The notes under the pieces are model-generated. The model saw only the letters and a list, made by a program, of their open reading frames with translations. It was not told the DNA's origin and did no database searches. From assembly GCA_963714455.1 (NCBI GenBank), contig CAVQON010000013.1, positions 1 through 64,000 on the forward strand: DNA of 64,000 nucleotides, written 5' to 3'. Position numbers and translations under genes: made by a program. Origin of the DNA: CAVQGZ01 sp963714455 (lineage in GTDB: Bacteria > Actinomycetota > Actinomycetes > Jiangellales > Jiangellaceae). Below, piece after piece: positions 1 to 8,771 of this stretch. The stretch's first letter is position 1, and every line of letters begins with the position of its first letter.

Positions 1-5
1 GCCCC

Positions 6-25
6 TTCGCGGCGATGTGACGCGG
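6..25 (+). repeat. Dispersed intergenic repeat, short form
   Basis: TTCGCGGCGATGTGACGCGG matches the core of a repeat family (GCGGCGAAGTGACGC) found in many gaps of the first 26 kb. Only the 3' arm is well kept here. Confidence 0.45.
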
Positions 26-58
26 CTCCCGCGGAGGGGTGGTTGTTGTCGGGGTCCG

Positions 59-748
59 TCAGGCGTTGAGCGCCCGCCGGATGGCCGCGCCGGCGAGGAG
101 GCGTGTTGAGTCGAGTACCGGCAGCGCCGAATCGTCAGGGCTGATGAGCAGTGGGATCTCCGTACAGGCAAGTGCGATGGCGTCGCAGCCTTGCTGTCTG
201 AGCCGCTCGATCACGTGCTGGTAGCCGGACCGGGATTGGTCGCTGATGATTCCGTCGATCAGTTCGCTGAAGATGACGTGGTCGATGAAGTCCTTGTCGG
301 CCTCGCTGGGTGCGAGTGACTCGATCCCGATGGGCTCGAGGGTGTCTTGGTACACGGGGCCGTCCATCGTGAACCGGGTGCCGAGCACCCCGACTCGTTG
401 GAATTGGCGTCGTGTTGCTTCGGCGCCGACGGCGGCTGCGATATGAATGAACGGCAGGGGGCTGCGGTCCTCGATGAAGTCCCAGGCCCGATGCGCAGAG
501 TTGTCCGGGCAGATGAGGAAGTCGGCTCCGGCTGCGGCCAGGAGCTCAGCTGATCGGAGCATCACCTCCCCGACTTGCTGGTAGTCACCTGAGGTGAAGG
601 CCGGCATCCAATCGGCCAGCGGGATCGAGTCCATCGTGATTCGCGGGTGGTTGTTCTTGCCGAGGTGGACAGTGGCTTGCTGACACATGGACGTGTAGCA
701 CAGGGCCGCACCCTCGGCGCTGCACGCAATGACACCGATGTGGCTCAT
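59..748 (-). CDS. Aspartate/glutamate racemase family protein
   Basis: 229 residues, the usual length for cofactor-independent Asp/Glu racemases, which use two cysteines as acid and base. Both are visible: Cys80 in LICPDNSAH and Cys195 in ALACTEIPL, at the expected one-third and four-fifths positions, each next to the expected Asn or Thr-Glu. The N-terminus runs MSHIGVIACSAEGAAL, a typical first strand. No Shine-Dalgarno precedes the ATG. It is monocistronic, with no cell-wall or amino-acid operon beside it, so the substrate (aspartate, glutamate or another acid such as maleate) cannot be decided. Sure of the family, unsure of the substrate. Confidence 0.85.
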   Translation of the reverse strand: MSHIGVIACSAEGAALCYTSMCQQATVHLGKNNHPRITMDSIPLADWMPAFTSGDYQQVGEVMLRSAELLAAAGADFLICPDNSAHRAWDFIEDRSPLPFIHIAAAVGAEATRRQFQRVGVLGTRFTMDGPVYQDTLEPIGIESLAPSEADKDFIDHVIFSELIDGIISDQSRSGYQHVIERLRQQGCDAIALACTEIPLLISPDDSALPVLDSTRLLAGAAIRRALNA

Positions 749-943
749 GCGCGCGTGGCGGTGGCGGTAGGCCGGGCGCTGGAGCTCATTCGTTCAGCCT
801 AGGAACGTGCCTTCGGATGGTGCGAGGGCGACTCTGACTGTCTGCCGAGGTCGGCCATCTCGATGTCGGCGAACGGTCGAACCCACCGGCGGGTCGGGTC
901 TACGGTGAAGAGTGCTCGGCAGCCCGACTCAAGGAGGCCCGTT

Positions 944-1996
944 GTGCGTGCGTTGCGACTGAACAGCTGGAAGTCCAAGCCCGAGCTCGTCGAGGTGGCG
1001 CGACCGAAGCCGGGACCAGCAGACGCGGTGATCAAGGTCGGCGGGGCCGGCGCATGTCACTCCGACCTGCACCTCATGCACGACTTCGACGAGTCCGCGG
1101 GACTGCCGTGGGCCCCGCCGTTCACGCTCGGTCATGAGAACGCCGGCTGGGTGGACGATTTGGGTTCGGAGGTCGGCGGGTTCGAGGTGGGCCAGGCCGT
1201 CGGTGTCTACGGCGCGTGGGGCTGCGGTGTCTGTGACCGCTGCCTGGGTGGTGTGGAGACGTATTGCACGAACCCGCAGGACGCACCCGTCCCGGGGGGT
1301 GGAGGAGGCCTGGGGCTCGACGGCGGTATGGCCGAGTACATGCTGGTCCGCGACGCCGCACGGCACCTGATCGCGCTTCCAGACGGGCTGGAGCCCGCCG
1401 ACGCCGCACCGCTCACCGACGCCGCCCTGACGCCCTACCACGCCGTCGCGCGCTCCTGGGCAAAGCTAGCGCCGACGGCGACCGCCCTCGTGATCGGCGT
1501 CGGCGGGCTAGGTCACATGGCCGTGCAGATCATCAAGCAGACGACCGGCGCCCGGGTCATCGCCGTCGACCAACGTGAGGACGCGCTGCGCCTAGCCACC
1601 GACATGGGGGCCGACGAGACGCTGGTGTCGAGCGAGGACACAGCTGAGGCGGTCAGAGACTTGACCGGCGGTGTCGGCGCCGACGTGGTGCTCGACTGTG
1701 TCGGGGCCGATCCCACCCTGGCCTTGGCAGCCGCGTCCGTTGCGGTCCTGGGTGACCTGACCATCGTGGGGATCGGCGGGGGCGCATTGCCGGTGAGCTT
1801 CTTCGGCGTGCCCTACGAGGCCAGCGTGCAGACCACATACTGGGGGTCGCGTACCGAGCTGCGGGAAGTGTTCGACCTGGCCGCGAGGAGACTGCTGACA
1901 CCCAGCCGGACCGTGTACCCCTTGGACGCCGCAGCACAGGCCTACCAGGACCTCGCCGAGGGGAAGATCGTCGGCAGGGCCGTCGTCGTGCCCTAG
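944..1996 (+). CDS. Zinc-dependent alcohol dehydrogenase (MDR superfamily)
   Basis: 350 residues. The GTG at 944 is chosen because AAGGAGG (931-937) lies six bases upstream; the frame stays open further 5' but has no ribosome site there. Catalytic zinc ligands are in GACHSDLHL and GHENAGWV. The structural-zinc lobe is complete (CGVCDRCLGGVETYC, four cysteines). The Rossmann motif GVGGLGHMAVQ is followed by an acidic residue (AVDQRED), pointing to NAD(H) rather than NADP(H). It should oxidise a primary or secondary alcohol or reduce an aldehyde in the cytosol. It stands alone, so the substrate is unknown. Confidence 0.9.
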   Translation: MRALRLNSWKSKPELVEVARPKPGPADAVIKVGGAGACHSDLHLMHDFDESAGLPWAPPFTLGHENAGWVDDLGSEVGGFEVGQAVGVYGAWGCGVCDRCLGGVETYCTNPQDAPVPGGGGGLGLDGGMAEYMLVRDAARHLIALPDGLEPADAAPLTDAALTPYHAVARSWAKLAPTATALVIGVGGLGHMAVQIIKQTTGARVIAVDQREDALRLATDMGADETLVSSEDTAEAVRDLTGGVGADVVLDCVGADPTLALAAASVAVLGDLTIVGIGGGALPVSFFGVPYEASVQTTYWGSRTELREVFDLAARRLLTPSRTVYPLDAAAQAYQDLAEGKIVGRAVVVP

Positions 1997-2396
1997 CAAC
2001 GCCGCCGGAAGGTCCGCGCACCAGGGTCGGGTCATACTCTGACGCCGTCCATCTCGGGCGCCATCAACGCCTCCACAGTGAGCGCAGCGATGGTGGTCCG
2101 GGGAGCTCATTCGCTGGTCGAGTAGGCCGATTCGCGGCGAAATGACACGGCCGCGAGCGCCAGCTACGCGGCGAAGTGATGCTGCCGTCGCTGACCGGGA
2201 CGGTACGCGGCACAGTGACGGGCGGGGCTTCGGCGTGGCCGGATGTCACGGGGCGGCTGGGGACGCCGGTGCCAGGGGGTCACCTACTCGGTGGGCCGGT
2301 GACAGCCACTGGTCAGGACGACCTGCCGCTGCGTCGCGGCGCCGGGGGCTCATCCGCCCGCTTCGGCGCGGCGCCTGCGGCCTCGAGGGCTGGACC
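1997..2396. other. 400-base gap with three tandem-spaced copies of the dispersed repeat
   Basis: The next gene's frame is open across part of this gap, but the predicted peptide is low-complexity Arg/Gly/Ala and not gene-like. Within 90 bases lie three copies of the dispersed repeat core (2131-2150, 2165-2182, 2204-2220). No RNA gene is recognised. Confidence 0.5.
2131..2220 (+). repeat. Cluster of three short-form dispersed repeats
   Basis: TTCGCGGCGAAATGACACGG (2131-2150), TACGCGGCGAAGTGATGC (2165-2182) and TACGCGGCACAGTGACG (2204-2220) share the TWCGCGGCNNAGTGA core seen singly elsewhere in the first 26 kb. This is the only clustered occurrence. Confidence 0.5.
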
Positions 2397-3581
2397 ATGG
2401 GGATCTTCGCCATACTGGCGGCAGCGGGACGCCTGCGTCCCCTGGACCTGGAAGGGCTGATGCACTTGGCTGCCCATCGGCGCGGTGGACTGGTCGCGGT
2501 CGGCGCCGGTGTGGTGGCGGGCTACGTCGGGTACCACCGGTGGCAGGTGCGTTGGGGCGCGACCGCGCAGGAGGTGGCCGAGCCCCTACCCGGTGACGAT
2601 GTCGTGGACCGGGCGTGGTGGTCAGCAACTCGGGCCATCACGATCAACGCCGCACCGGGGCAGGTGTGGCCGTGGCTGGTCCAGATGGGCGGATACTCCC
2701 GCGCGGGCTGGTACAGCTATGACTGGATCGACAACGCCGGGCGGCCCAGCGCGGACAGGATCGTGCCCGAACTGCAGGACCTGGCCGTTGGGGAGGTTCT
2801 GCCCATGTCGCTGGATGGCTCGGGGTTCCGGGTCCATCAACTCGACCCTCGCCGCTGCCTGGTGCTGGTCATCCCGGACCCCGACGTGGCGGTGAGCTCG
2901 GTGTTCGTGCTGCGCGACGCGGGGCCGAACCGCACCCGGTTGGTGACCCGGCTGCGGATCGGGGGACGGCTCACGGTTAGGGCCTTGGCGTTCACCGCCG
3001 CGATGGACGTCGGCGACTTCGTCATGTTCCGCCGCACCCTGCTCGGCATCCGCGACCGCGCCGAGCGGCTGGCCCGACGTGCTCGCGGGGCCGCCGAACC
3101 GCAGGACCTCGCGCCCGGTCGGCCGCTGGAGTTCGACCTGGCCGTCGAGATCCGCCGACCCGCCGAGGACGTCTACGCGTTCCTGTTCGCCAAGGAGCAG
3201 CACCCCCAACCCCCCGGGTCCGCGGTGCTCCGCCTTGACCGGCTCACCCCAGGGCCCCCCGGGGTGGGAACCCGATGGATCGAGGTGGTCCGAGTCGGAC
3301 CCGGGATGTCGATGACGGTCCGGTCGCAGGCCGATCAGGTCGAGCCCGGCGTCGCACTCGGGGAGCGGTTCGCCAGCTCCTGGTTCACCGGCCGGCTGGC
3401 CTACACGTTCGAACCGATCCCCGCGGGCACCCGACTCCGGCAAAAGGAGACCCTGCGACCCCGGCGCCCCCTCGCCCTGCTCGACAAACCCATCGACGCC
3501 ACACTCCGCCCACGCCTGCTCGCCCGGCTCGCCGACATCCGGGACATCCTCGAGAACCCGCTCGGCCACCAACTCCCCTGA
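2397..3581 (+). CDS. Tandem SRPBCC-domain protein
   Basis: 394 residues from the ATG at 2397, chosen because the recognisable protein begins there with a hydrophobic N-terminal segment (about residues 1-45, possibly membrane-inserted). Residues about 70-220 form one START/SRPBCC-like helix-grip domain (ITINAAPGQVWPWLVQMGGYSRAGWYSYD). Residues about 240-385 form a second (AVEIRRPAEDVYAFLF, then VGTRWIEV). SRPBCC folds bind hydrophobic ligands or act as cyclases or oligoketide-handling proteins. The ligand here is unknown. Single gene; a weak ribosome site (CGAGGG) precedes the start. Confidence 0.7.
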   Translation: MGIFAILAAAGRLRPLDLEGLMHLAAHRRGGLVAVGAGVVAGYVGYHRWQVRWGATAQEVAEPLPGDDVVDRAWWSATRAITINAAPGQVWPWLVQMGGYSRAGWYSYDWIDNAGRPSADRIVPELQDLAVGEVLPMSLDGSGFRVHQLDPRRCLVLVIPDPDVAVSSVFVLRDAGPNRTRLVTRLRIGGRLTVRALAFTAAMDVGDFVMFRRTLLGIRDRAERLARRARGAAEPQDLAPGRPLEFDLAVEIRRPAEDVYAFLFAKEQHPQPPGSAVLRLDRLTPGPPGVGTRWIEVVRVGPGMSMTVRSQADQVEPGVALGERFASSWFTGRLAYTFEPIPAGTRLRQKETLRPRRPLALLDKPIDATLRPRLLARLADIRDILENPLGHQLP

Positions 3582-3648
3582 CCAGCCGACCTCGGGCAGC
3601 CGTGCGCGAACCGGCGGATCCGCGACCGTAGGCACGCCCGGTACGCGC

Positions 3649-3671
3649 GCGTCTCGCGGCGGTGTGACGCA
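3649..3671 (+). repeat. Dispersed palindromic repeat copy
   Basis: GCGTC and GACGCA arms flank TCGCGGCGGTGT. Three bases shorter than the 27-bp form. Lies in the gap between the SRPBCC gene and a convergent lipoprotein gene. Confidence 0.5.
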
Positions 3672-3769
3672 GGCGGCCCGCAGTTGTCGCTCACGGTGCG
3701 CGGCGACGCTCGCCAGCCCCCAGTTGCCGTGTGTTCGGCGCCGAGGCGGGTGCCGGCGGAAGGGTTGTC

Positions 3770-4180
3770 CTATTGGCAGGCGTCGGTCACCGCGGTGAAC
3801 AGCGCGGTGGTCGAGCTCTGCAGGCTCGACAACGCCGGTTCGAGCTGTTGGGCAGCCTCGCCGAAGTTGAGGTCGGCCGCCGACTCGATGACCCCGCCGA
3901 GCTGATCGACTGCGGCGCGCACGGCGTCGGACTCATCAGCGAACTCGGTCTGCGCTGACCCGAGGAGCTGGTCGACCTCATCAGCAAACGTGTCGTAGCG
4001 CTCGCTGAGGGTGTCGGTTCCTTCGGCCAGGACGTTGGTGTTGGCAAGGTTGTCGTAGGCGGCCTCGCTGCTGGCGAGCTGGCTGCAGTAGTCCGGCTCG
4101 GTGGAGCAGCCGGACATGAGGAGGGCGATGACGCCTATCCCTGCCGCCGCAGTCCTTGTGCTTCGAGCGGTCCGGGTCAT
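3770..4180 (-). CDS. Small lipoprotein, unknown function
   Basis: 136 residues. A basic start (MTRTARSTR), a hydrophobic stretch and the lipobox LMSGC (Cys25) mark a type II signal peptide, so the mature protein is tethered outside the membrane. The remaining about 110 residues are predicted helical, Ala/Leu/Asp/Gln-rich, with heptad-like spacing and a terminal Cys in TDACQ that could pair with the Cys in EPDYCSQL. The family is not recognised. Confidence 0.7.
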   Translation of the reverse strand: MTRTARSTRTAAAGIGVIALLMSGCSTEPDYCSQLASSEAAYDNLANTNVLAEGTDTLSERYDTFADEVDQLLGSAQTEFADESDAVRAAVDQLGGVIESAADLNFGEAAQQLEPALSSLQSSTTALFTAVTDACQ

Positions 4181-4749
4181 TCTCAGCCCTCCTCAGGCGG
4201 ATCTTGGCAGCGGTTCAGCTGCTGGTCGGCAGCAGCCTAGGGTGCCATCCGCTTCACTCGGCCCGGTGGGGACGTGCCTCGGTGTGAGACGGCGTCCACC
4301 TCGGCAGGATCGAACGAACGCTGGCTGCCCCGCCTCCTGGGCAGGGGACGTCCGCGACGGCTGGAACGGCAGCAGAGCTGACGACACGGCCATGAGTCAC
4401 CTCACGTAGCGACCTCGCAACCGGCCAGACCCCGCCCGCCGCCCACCCGGCCGAGCACCCAGACCAGCCGACGCTATCCCCACTCCGCAGCCGGCGAACT
4501 GCGTCCGCGTGCGGCGCTGTGACGCAACCGGGGGACCCCCGGATCGTTCATGAGCGGTTGCCTGACATCCGCTCGCTGGCGCCCCGTCGAACCCAGAGAG
4601 CCTGCCCACAGAATCTGACAGGCCCGACTGTGGACGCGCGGTGCTTCTGGTCCAGGTGTGGGTGGGGGTCAGCCGGCTCTGGTCGGGTTTGGTCGGCGGG
4701 TGTATCAGGGAGAGGAAGGCCGGATGGTTTCCGGAGTGAAGGGGAAGTG
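4181..4749. other. Gap of about 570 bases without a convincing gene
   Basis: Lies between divergently transcribed lipoprotein genes, so it should hold both promoters. The only structured element seen is one 27-bp dispersed repeat at 4500-4526. Open frames here are compositionally shadow-like. Confidence 0.45.
4500..4526 (+). repeat. Dispersed 27-bp palindromic repeat
   Basis: Perfect TGCGTC and GACGCA arms (4500-4505, 4521-4526) around a GTGCGGCGCTGT core. One of the best-conserved copies. Confidence 0.6.
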
Positions 4750-5580
4750 ATGACCATGCGACTTCCGACGATTCTGCTTGCGGGGGCGATCGCTGCCGGT
4801 TCTGCTCTGACGGGTTGCGGGGCATCCGATGAGGGGGCTGCTGCACCGACGCCGGGTACGGAGGCGTTCCTGGAGGGCGTGGAGGCCACGCTGGTGCTTC
4901 CGGCGGACACCTCCGGTGAGGTGCCGCTGGTGGTGCTCGTCCCCGGTGGGGGCTGGTTCGCCGCCGATCTTGAGGGCTTCCCGGAGTTGGCTGACGACTT
5001 GGCTTCGCGTGGGGCTGCGGTGGTCACGATGACCTACCGCACCTCCGATTCCGGGGAGTTCTTCCCGGTGCCGGTCGAGGATGTGGCGTGCGGGCTGGGC
5101 TACGCCGTCGAGACCGTTGAGGGGCTCGACGTGTCGCAGGTCGTGCTCGGCGGGCACTCCTCGGGCGCAAACATGGCAGCTCTGGTGGCCCTCGCCCCGG
5201 ACGACTTCGTCAGTTCGCAGTGCCCGTACGAGTCGACGGCCCCCGATGCGTTGATCGGCATATCCGGGCCGTACGACATCACCCAGGCTTTCGAGCCGGT
5301 TGCTGAGGCCTTCTTCGGCCCGGACCGCACCGACCCAGCGACGTGGGACGAGGGGAACCCCATGACATTCGCCGACCAGCGCCCCGAGGTTCCGGCGCTG
5401 CTGATGCACGGGACGGCCGACGACATGGTCCCGATCACGTTCACCGATGACTTCGCCACCGCGCTTAGCGAGGGTGATCACGACGTGACCACCGAATACC
5501 CCGAGGACGCCGACCACTTCTCGGTTCTCAGCCCAGACGTGGCGGGGCCGGTCATCGCCGACTGGCTCGGACTGTCCTGA
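4750..5580 (+). CDS. Alpha/beta-hydrolase lipoprotein (esterase-like)
   Basis: 276 residues. ATG at 4750 follows AAGGGG; a second ATG lies at 4756. The signal peptide ends in lipobox LTGCG, so the enzyme is probably exported and lipid-anchored. The nucleophile elbow GGHSSG, an oxyanion-type VPGGGW near the start of the mature domain, a late LLMHGTADDMVP carrying the acid, and ADHFSVL carrying the histidine give a Ser-Asp-His triad as in BD-FAE/esterase-lipase-type hydrolases. Likely an esterase or carboxylesterase acting outside the membrane. A hairpin seven bases after the stop suggests a one-gene unit. Confidence 0.8.
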   Translation: MTMRLPTILLAGAIAAGSALTGCGASDEGAAAPTPGTEAFLEGVEATLVLPADTSGEVPLVVLVPGGGWFAADLEGFPELADDLASRGAAVVTMTYRTSDSGEFFPVPVEDVACGLGYAVETVEGLDVSQVVLGGHSSGANMAALVALAPDDFVSSQCPYESTAPDALIGISGPYDITQAFEPVAEAFFGPDRTDPATWDEGNPMTFADQRPEVPALLMHGTADDMVPITFTDDFATALSEGDHDVTTEYPEDADHFSVLSPDVAGPVIADWLGLS

Positions 5581-5586
5581 CCGCTT

Positions 5587-5604
5587 CCCCTGAGGCGCCA
5601 GGGG
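5587..5604 (+). terminator. Candidate terminator of the esterase lipoprotein gene
   Basis: CCCCTG and CAGGGG arms with a six-base loop, seven bases past the stop codon. No U-tract, which is common for actinobacterial terminators. Confidence 0.45.
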
Positions 5605-6011
5605 CATGTAGATCGACCTGCGTAGCGTTCTCCTGATCCCGTGCTGGGTTCCGACGCACCCTGAGCCCAGGCCGCGACTCCGCACCCCCGGGGCTGTGAG
5701 TCCGCGTCCATCTAGGGCGCAACTCCGACGGGTCGCTCGCGGTGACACATGTGCGAGTACCAGGGCCGGCACCCGACAGTCCCCGGACCCGGTACCTCCG
5801 GCTGGCCAGCCGTCGTTGCATCGGCGCCATGTGCGGACGTTGCCGGCCACGCCCTACCTGGGCGCAGCGGTGCGCTCTGAGGACCGAGTCCGCTGTCGTA
5901 GCCATGCGTCCGCATGCGGCGAAGTGACGATGGTTCCTTGGTTTCGGCAGCCGTCACCTTTCGGCTCTGGACGGGTCCCACGGACTGGCGTATCGGTCAA
6001 GAGCAGGGGCC
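5605..6011. other. Gap of about 400 bases
   Basis: No gene seen. Contains one dispersed repeat (5905-5931). Confidence 0.4.
5905..5931 (+). repeat. Dispersed 27-bp repeat, decayed 3' arm
   Basis: The 5' arm TGCGTC is intact. The core ATGCGGCGAAGT is typical and the 3' arm reads GACGAT instead of GACGCA. Confidence 0.55.
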
Positions 6012-6470
6012 GTGATGGGCGCAGAGCCTGGGGGATTCGTGAGGATGCAGGTCAGGGTCGGGGAGGCTGATCGCGCCTTGACCGAGCGCCTCGACGAGGA
6101 GATCTATGCCTTCAACGCGGAGGCAACGGGGCTGTACGACGGACGACTGCTCACTGTGCGAGCCAGCAACGGCGAGAGCCTCGTGGGCGGTCTGTCGGGC
6201 TGGACCTGGGGGGGCTGCGGGTACGTCGACGTGTTGTGGATCGCCGCGGACTATCGCGGGAGGGGACTCGGCACGGAGCTGTTGGGCGCGGCCGAACGGG
6301 AGATGACGGCACGGGGCTGCGTCCACGTCGTGCTGGCGTCGCACTCGTTCCAAGCGCCGGGCTTCTACCGGCGTCGTGGGTACTCCCAGATCGCAGAGAT
6401 TGCCGACTACCCCGTAGGTCACTCCGAGGTCTTCTTCAGCAAGCACCTGCCGGCGGACGACGAGCGGTAG
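6012..6470 (+). CDS. GNAT-family N-acetyltransferase
   Basis: 152 residues. The acetyl-CoA pyrophosphate loop of motif A is clear: VLWIAADYRGRGLGTELL (R/Q-x-x-G-x-G/A). It is followed by the late GNAT signature FYRRRGY. The family moves an acetyl group from acetyl-CoA to an amine. GTG 6012, ATG 6015 and ATG 6045 are all possible starts; none has a strong ribosome site. Acceptor unknown; the length fits small-molecule or resistance-type GNATs. Confidence 0.85.
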   Translation: MMGAEPGGFVRMQVRVGEADRALTERLDEEIYAFNAEATGLYDGRLLTVRASNGESLVGGLSGWTWGGCGYVDVLWIAADYRGRGLGTELLGAAEREMTARGCVHVVLASHSFQAPGFYRRRGYSQIAEIADYPVGHSEVFFSKHLPADDER

Positions 6471-6673
6471 CCGGCACAACCTTGATCGGCCGGAGCCGAC
6501 CAGACCTGGGGCGCCGGCAGACCGGGGTCCGACGAGTGCCCCCAACTCGGCAGGGCCGAAACACACTGCCAGCGGCAAGTGAGGGCGTTGATCAGCCCGA
6601 TTAGCCGTCCCGGGGAGGTTGCAGGCTCAGCAAGCAGACCGGTCGGCAAGGCGTCGACAGAAGCGCTCTGCCG

Positions 6674-7531
6674 TCAGACCTCTGCTTCCGTCGACCCGGC
6701 CGGGTGCGCTGCCGACAGGTGGGCTAGCAGCAGGTCGGCAACTTCAGCGGACCGGGTTTCGGGCAGCCAGTGTGTGGCGTCTTCGAGGACCCGGTAGGTG
6801 TAGGGCCCGGAGACATGGTCGCGGGTGTTCTCGGCGGCAGCGGGAGTCGTCGTCGGGTCTTTCGAGCCCCAGGCGAACAACGTCGGCGAAGCGATCATCC
6901 CGGCGCCGGCAACCGGGCGTCGGGCGTAGGCAGGGATGGCTCGGTACCAGTTCAACGCGGCGGTGAACGCGCCGGGTTGGGACATCCGATCTCCGTAGTG
7001 GCGCACCCGCTGCGGCGGCAAGCCCTGCATGAACCAGTCCCAGCGGGTTGATCCAGGCTCAAGCAGCCACTCGGCAAGTCCTGGGACGAGGAAGACCGGG
7101 AAGTACCAGGAGCGCAACGCCTGCCCTCGACGCATTGCGGCAAGCACCGCCGACGGATGAGGCACGGAGAACACGCTCAATGAGGTCACCCGATCAGGGC
7201 CGTCGGCGGCCGTCGCCCAGGCCACCGCCCCGCCCCAGTCGTGGCCGACGACATGGGCCTGATCCAGCCCGGCGGCATCCAGCAACGCCCACACATCGTC
7301 CACCAGGTGCCGATCGGTGTAGTGCTGCCTCCCCGGCGGCCGCGCACCAGGTGAGTAGCCGCGCTGATCGGGAGCCAGGGTCCGATAACCGGCGTGGTTG
7401 AGTGCCTGCGACACCGCCGTCCAGGACGAGGAGTCCTGCGGGAACCCGTGCAGCAGCACTACCGGCTCACCGTCGCCGGGGCCGGAGTCGACAACGTCGA
7501 AGATCAGCCCGTCTCGTTCGAACCGCTCCAT
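6674..7531 (-). CDS. Epoxide hydrolase-like alpha/beta hydrolase
   Basis: 285 residues. ATG 7531 is preceded by GGAGGTGG and therefore preferred over an upstream in-frame start. HGFP near residue 30 is the HGxP oxyanion motif of soluble epoxide hydrolases. The nucleophile elbow GHDWGG carries Asp, which the family uses to form an ester intermediate on epoxides or haloalkanes. The acid is in WGSKDPTT and the histidine in DATHWLPE. The cap region is Trp/Tyr-rich, as needed for substrate opening. Dehalogenase or plain esterase activity cannot be excluded. Confidence 0.82.
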   Translation of the reverse strand: MERFERDGLIFDVVDSGPGDGEPVVLLHGFPQDSSSWTAVSQALNHAGYRTLAPDQRGYSPGARPPGRQHYTDRHLVDDVWALLDAAGLDQAHVVGHDWGGAVAWATAADGPDRVTSLSVFSVPHPSAVLAAMRRGQALRSWYFPVFLVPGLAEWLLEPGSTRWDWFMQGLPPQRVRHYGDRMSQPGAFTAALNWYRAIPAYARRPVAGAGMIASPTLFAWGSKDPTTTPAAAENTRDHVSGPYTYRVLEDATHWLPETRSAEVADLLLAHLSAAHPAGSTEAEV

Positions 7532-7818
7532 CCCCCACCTCCACGAATCAAGGACCCAGTGTGACCAGCGACGCAGCCAGGCGTCCACCGTTCACTGCGG
7601 TCCGGACCCCGCGAGGCGTCAGCGTCGCGTCGACCCACTGGTCGCTCGATCCGCTGGCACACGACTCTCCGCGTGAACCGATTGATGCCACCACGGGTGC
7701 CGCCCTGTGTGGACGGGGCCACGGGGGTTGACCGGATCCAGGCATGGGGAGGCGTTGAGCGTGAACGGCGTTCCGTGCGCATCGTGGTGGTGGCGGGCGT
7801 TGCGGTAGGGGGGCGCTG

Positions 7819-8286
7819 CTAACCCGGCTGCTGGGGTGAGGTTCCGGGGGCAGGTGCGCTCTCGCAGAGGTGCTTGAGCCGCTGGAGGTCGGCGCGTGCC
7901 CGAGTGGCGACCCGTCGCCGGATCAGCGGCTCGAGCAGCCTGGCCATGGGGCCGGGCAGGGAGAGTGACTGCTCGACGTACAGCAGCGTCCCGGCCGGAT
8001 GAGGGCTGACCTCGTAGCGCGCGGTGACCGTCATCCCCTGACCCTTCAGCAGCACAGCCATCGAGGTGCCGGGCTGGAGCTCGGTGATGCGCCCGTGCAT
8101 CTCGACGCGTCCGCGGTTGTCCTGAAGCACCTCGCGAAACTCGGTGCCGACCACGCCGGGTTCGGCGTGCAGCACTTGGGCTCCCGCGACATCGGGCTGC
8201 CATTGACGTGCCCGTTCAGGATCCTCGACCCAGCTGAACACCACCTCCGGTGCACACCTGATGACGATGGAGTGCTGAAACCTCAC
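7819..8286 (-). CDS. SRPBCC family protein
   Basis: About 155 residues from GTG 8286; the start is uncertain because the frame stays open upstream and ribosome sites are weak. The N-terminus VRFQHSIVIRCAPEVVFSWVEDPERARQWQPDV is the classic polyketide-cyclase/coenzyme-Q-binding START strand and W-loop. The C-terminal amphipathic helix follows LLEPLIRRRVATRARADLQRLK. A ligand-binding or cyclase-like role is likely; the substrate is unknown. Confidence 0.75.
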   Translation of the reverse strand: MRFQHSIVIRCAPEVVFSWVEDPERARQWQPDVAGAQVLHAEPGVVGTEFREVLQDNRGRVEMHGRITELQPGTSMAVLLKGQGMTVTARYEVSPHPAGTLLYVEQSLSLPGPMARLLEPLIRRRVATRARADLQRLKHLCESAPAPGTSPQQPG

Positions 8287-8324
8287 CGATCCACTGTCCC
8301 ACCCAGATCGGCAGGACCCCCGGC

Positions 8325-8438
8325 TCACCCCGATACGAAGGACGCAGGAGCGCTCGCGCACAGGTGGACCAGCAGCAGGATGTAGGCAGCCACGATCGTG
8401 GAGAGAACGATTGACGGCGCGATCCAGATGATGTGCAC
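8325..8438 (-). CDS. Possible tiny membrane peptide
   Basis: A 37-residue frame opening VHIIWIAPSIVLSTIVAAYI and ending LLVHLCASAPASFVSG, essentially one transmembrane helix, immediately upstream of the SRPBCC gene on the same strand. It ends in TGA. There is no good ribosome site, and the reading could be a remnant of a larger membrane protein. Low confidence. Confidence 0.25.
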   Translation of the reverse strand: MHIIWIAPSIVLSTIVAAYILLLVHLCASAPASFVSG

Positions 8439-8465
8439 CCAACGGATCCGCTGGAAGCCGTGGAC

Positions 8466-8492
8466 TGCGTCCGCAGACGACGAAAGGACGCA
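8466..8492 (+). repeat. Dispersed 27-bp palindromic repeat
   Basis: Seven-base arms TGCGTCC and GGACGCA, the longest contiguous match of arms to one another at this spacing. The core CAGACGACGAAA is diverged, so the arms and the 27-bp length are kept while the core has drifted. Confidence 0.55.
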
Positions 8493-8771
8493 TCCGGATG
8501 CCGACCGGGAGGGCGCTCGCCGGACTTCGGATGCGTCAGTTCGGCGTGGCGTCGATGAGGGGCGAGATGCTCTTCTCGACGGTGTTGCGCTTGGCCTTCA
8601 GGCTGGCGGTCATCTTCCTCCCGTCGCTCCCGTCATACTCGCGGCCTGGCATGCCGGTTCGGGAGGCTTTGTGCTCTGGCCCGGGTTCGAAGTCGCTGCT
8701 CGCATGGAGTGTGAAGCACTCCCTCCAGGTGGGCGGTGTTCACCTTCGGAGGGGTGGGGCCGGGGGTGGCG

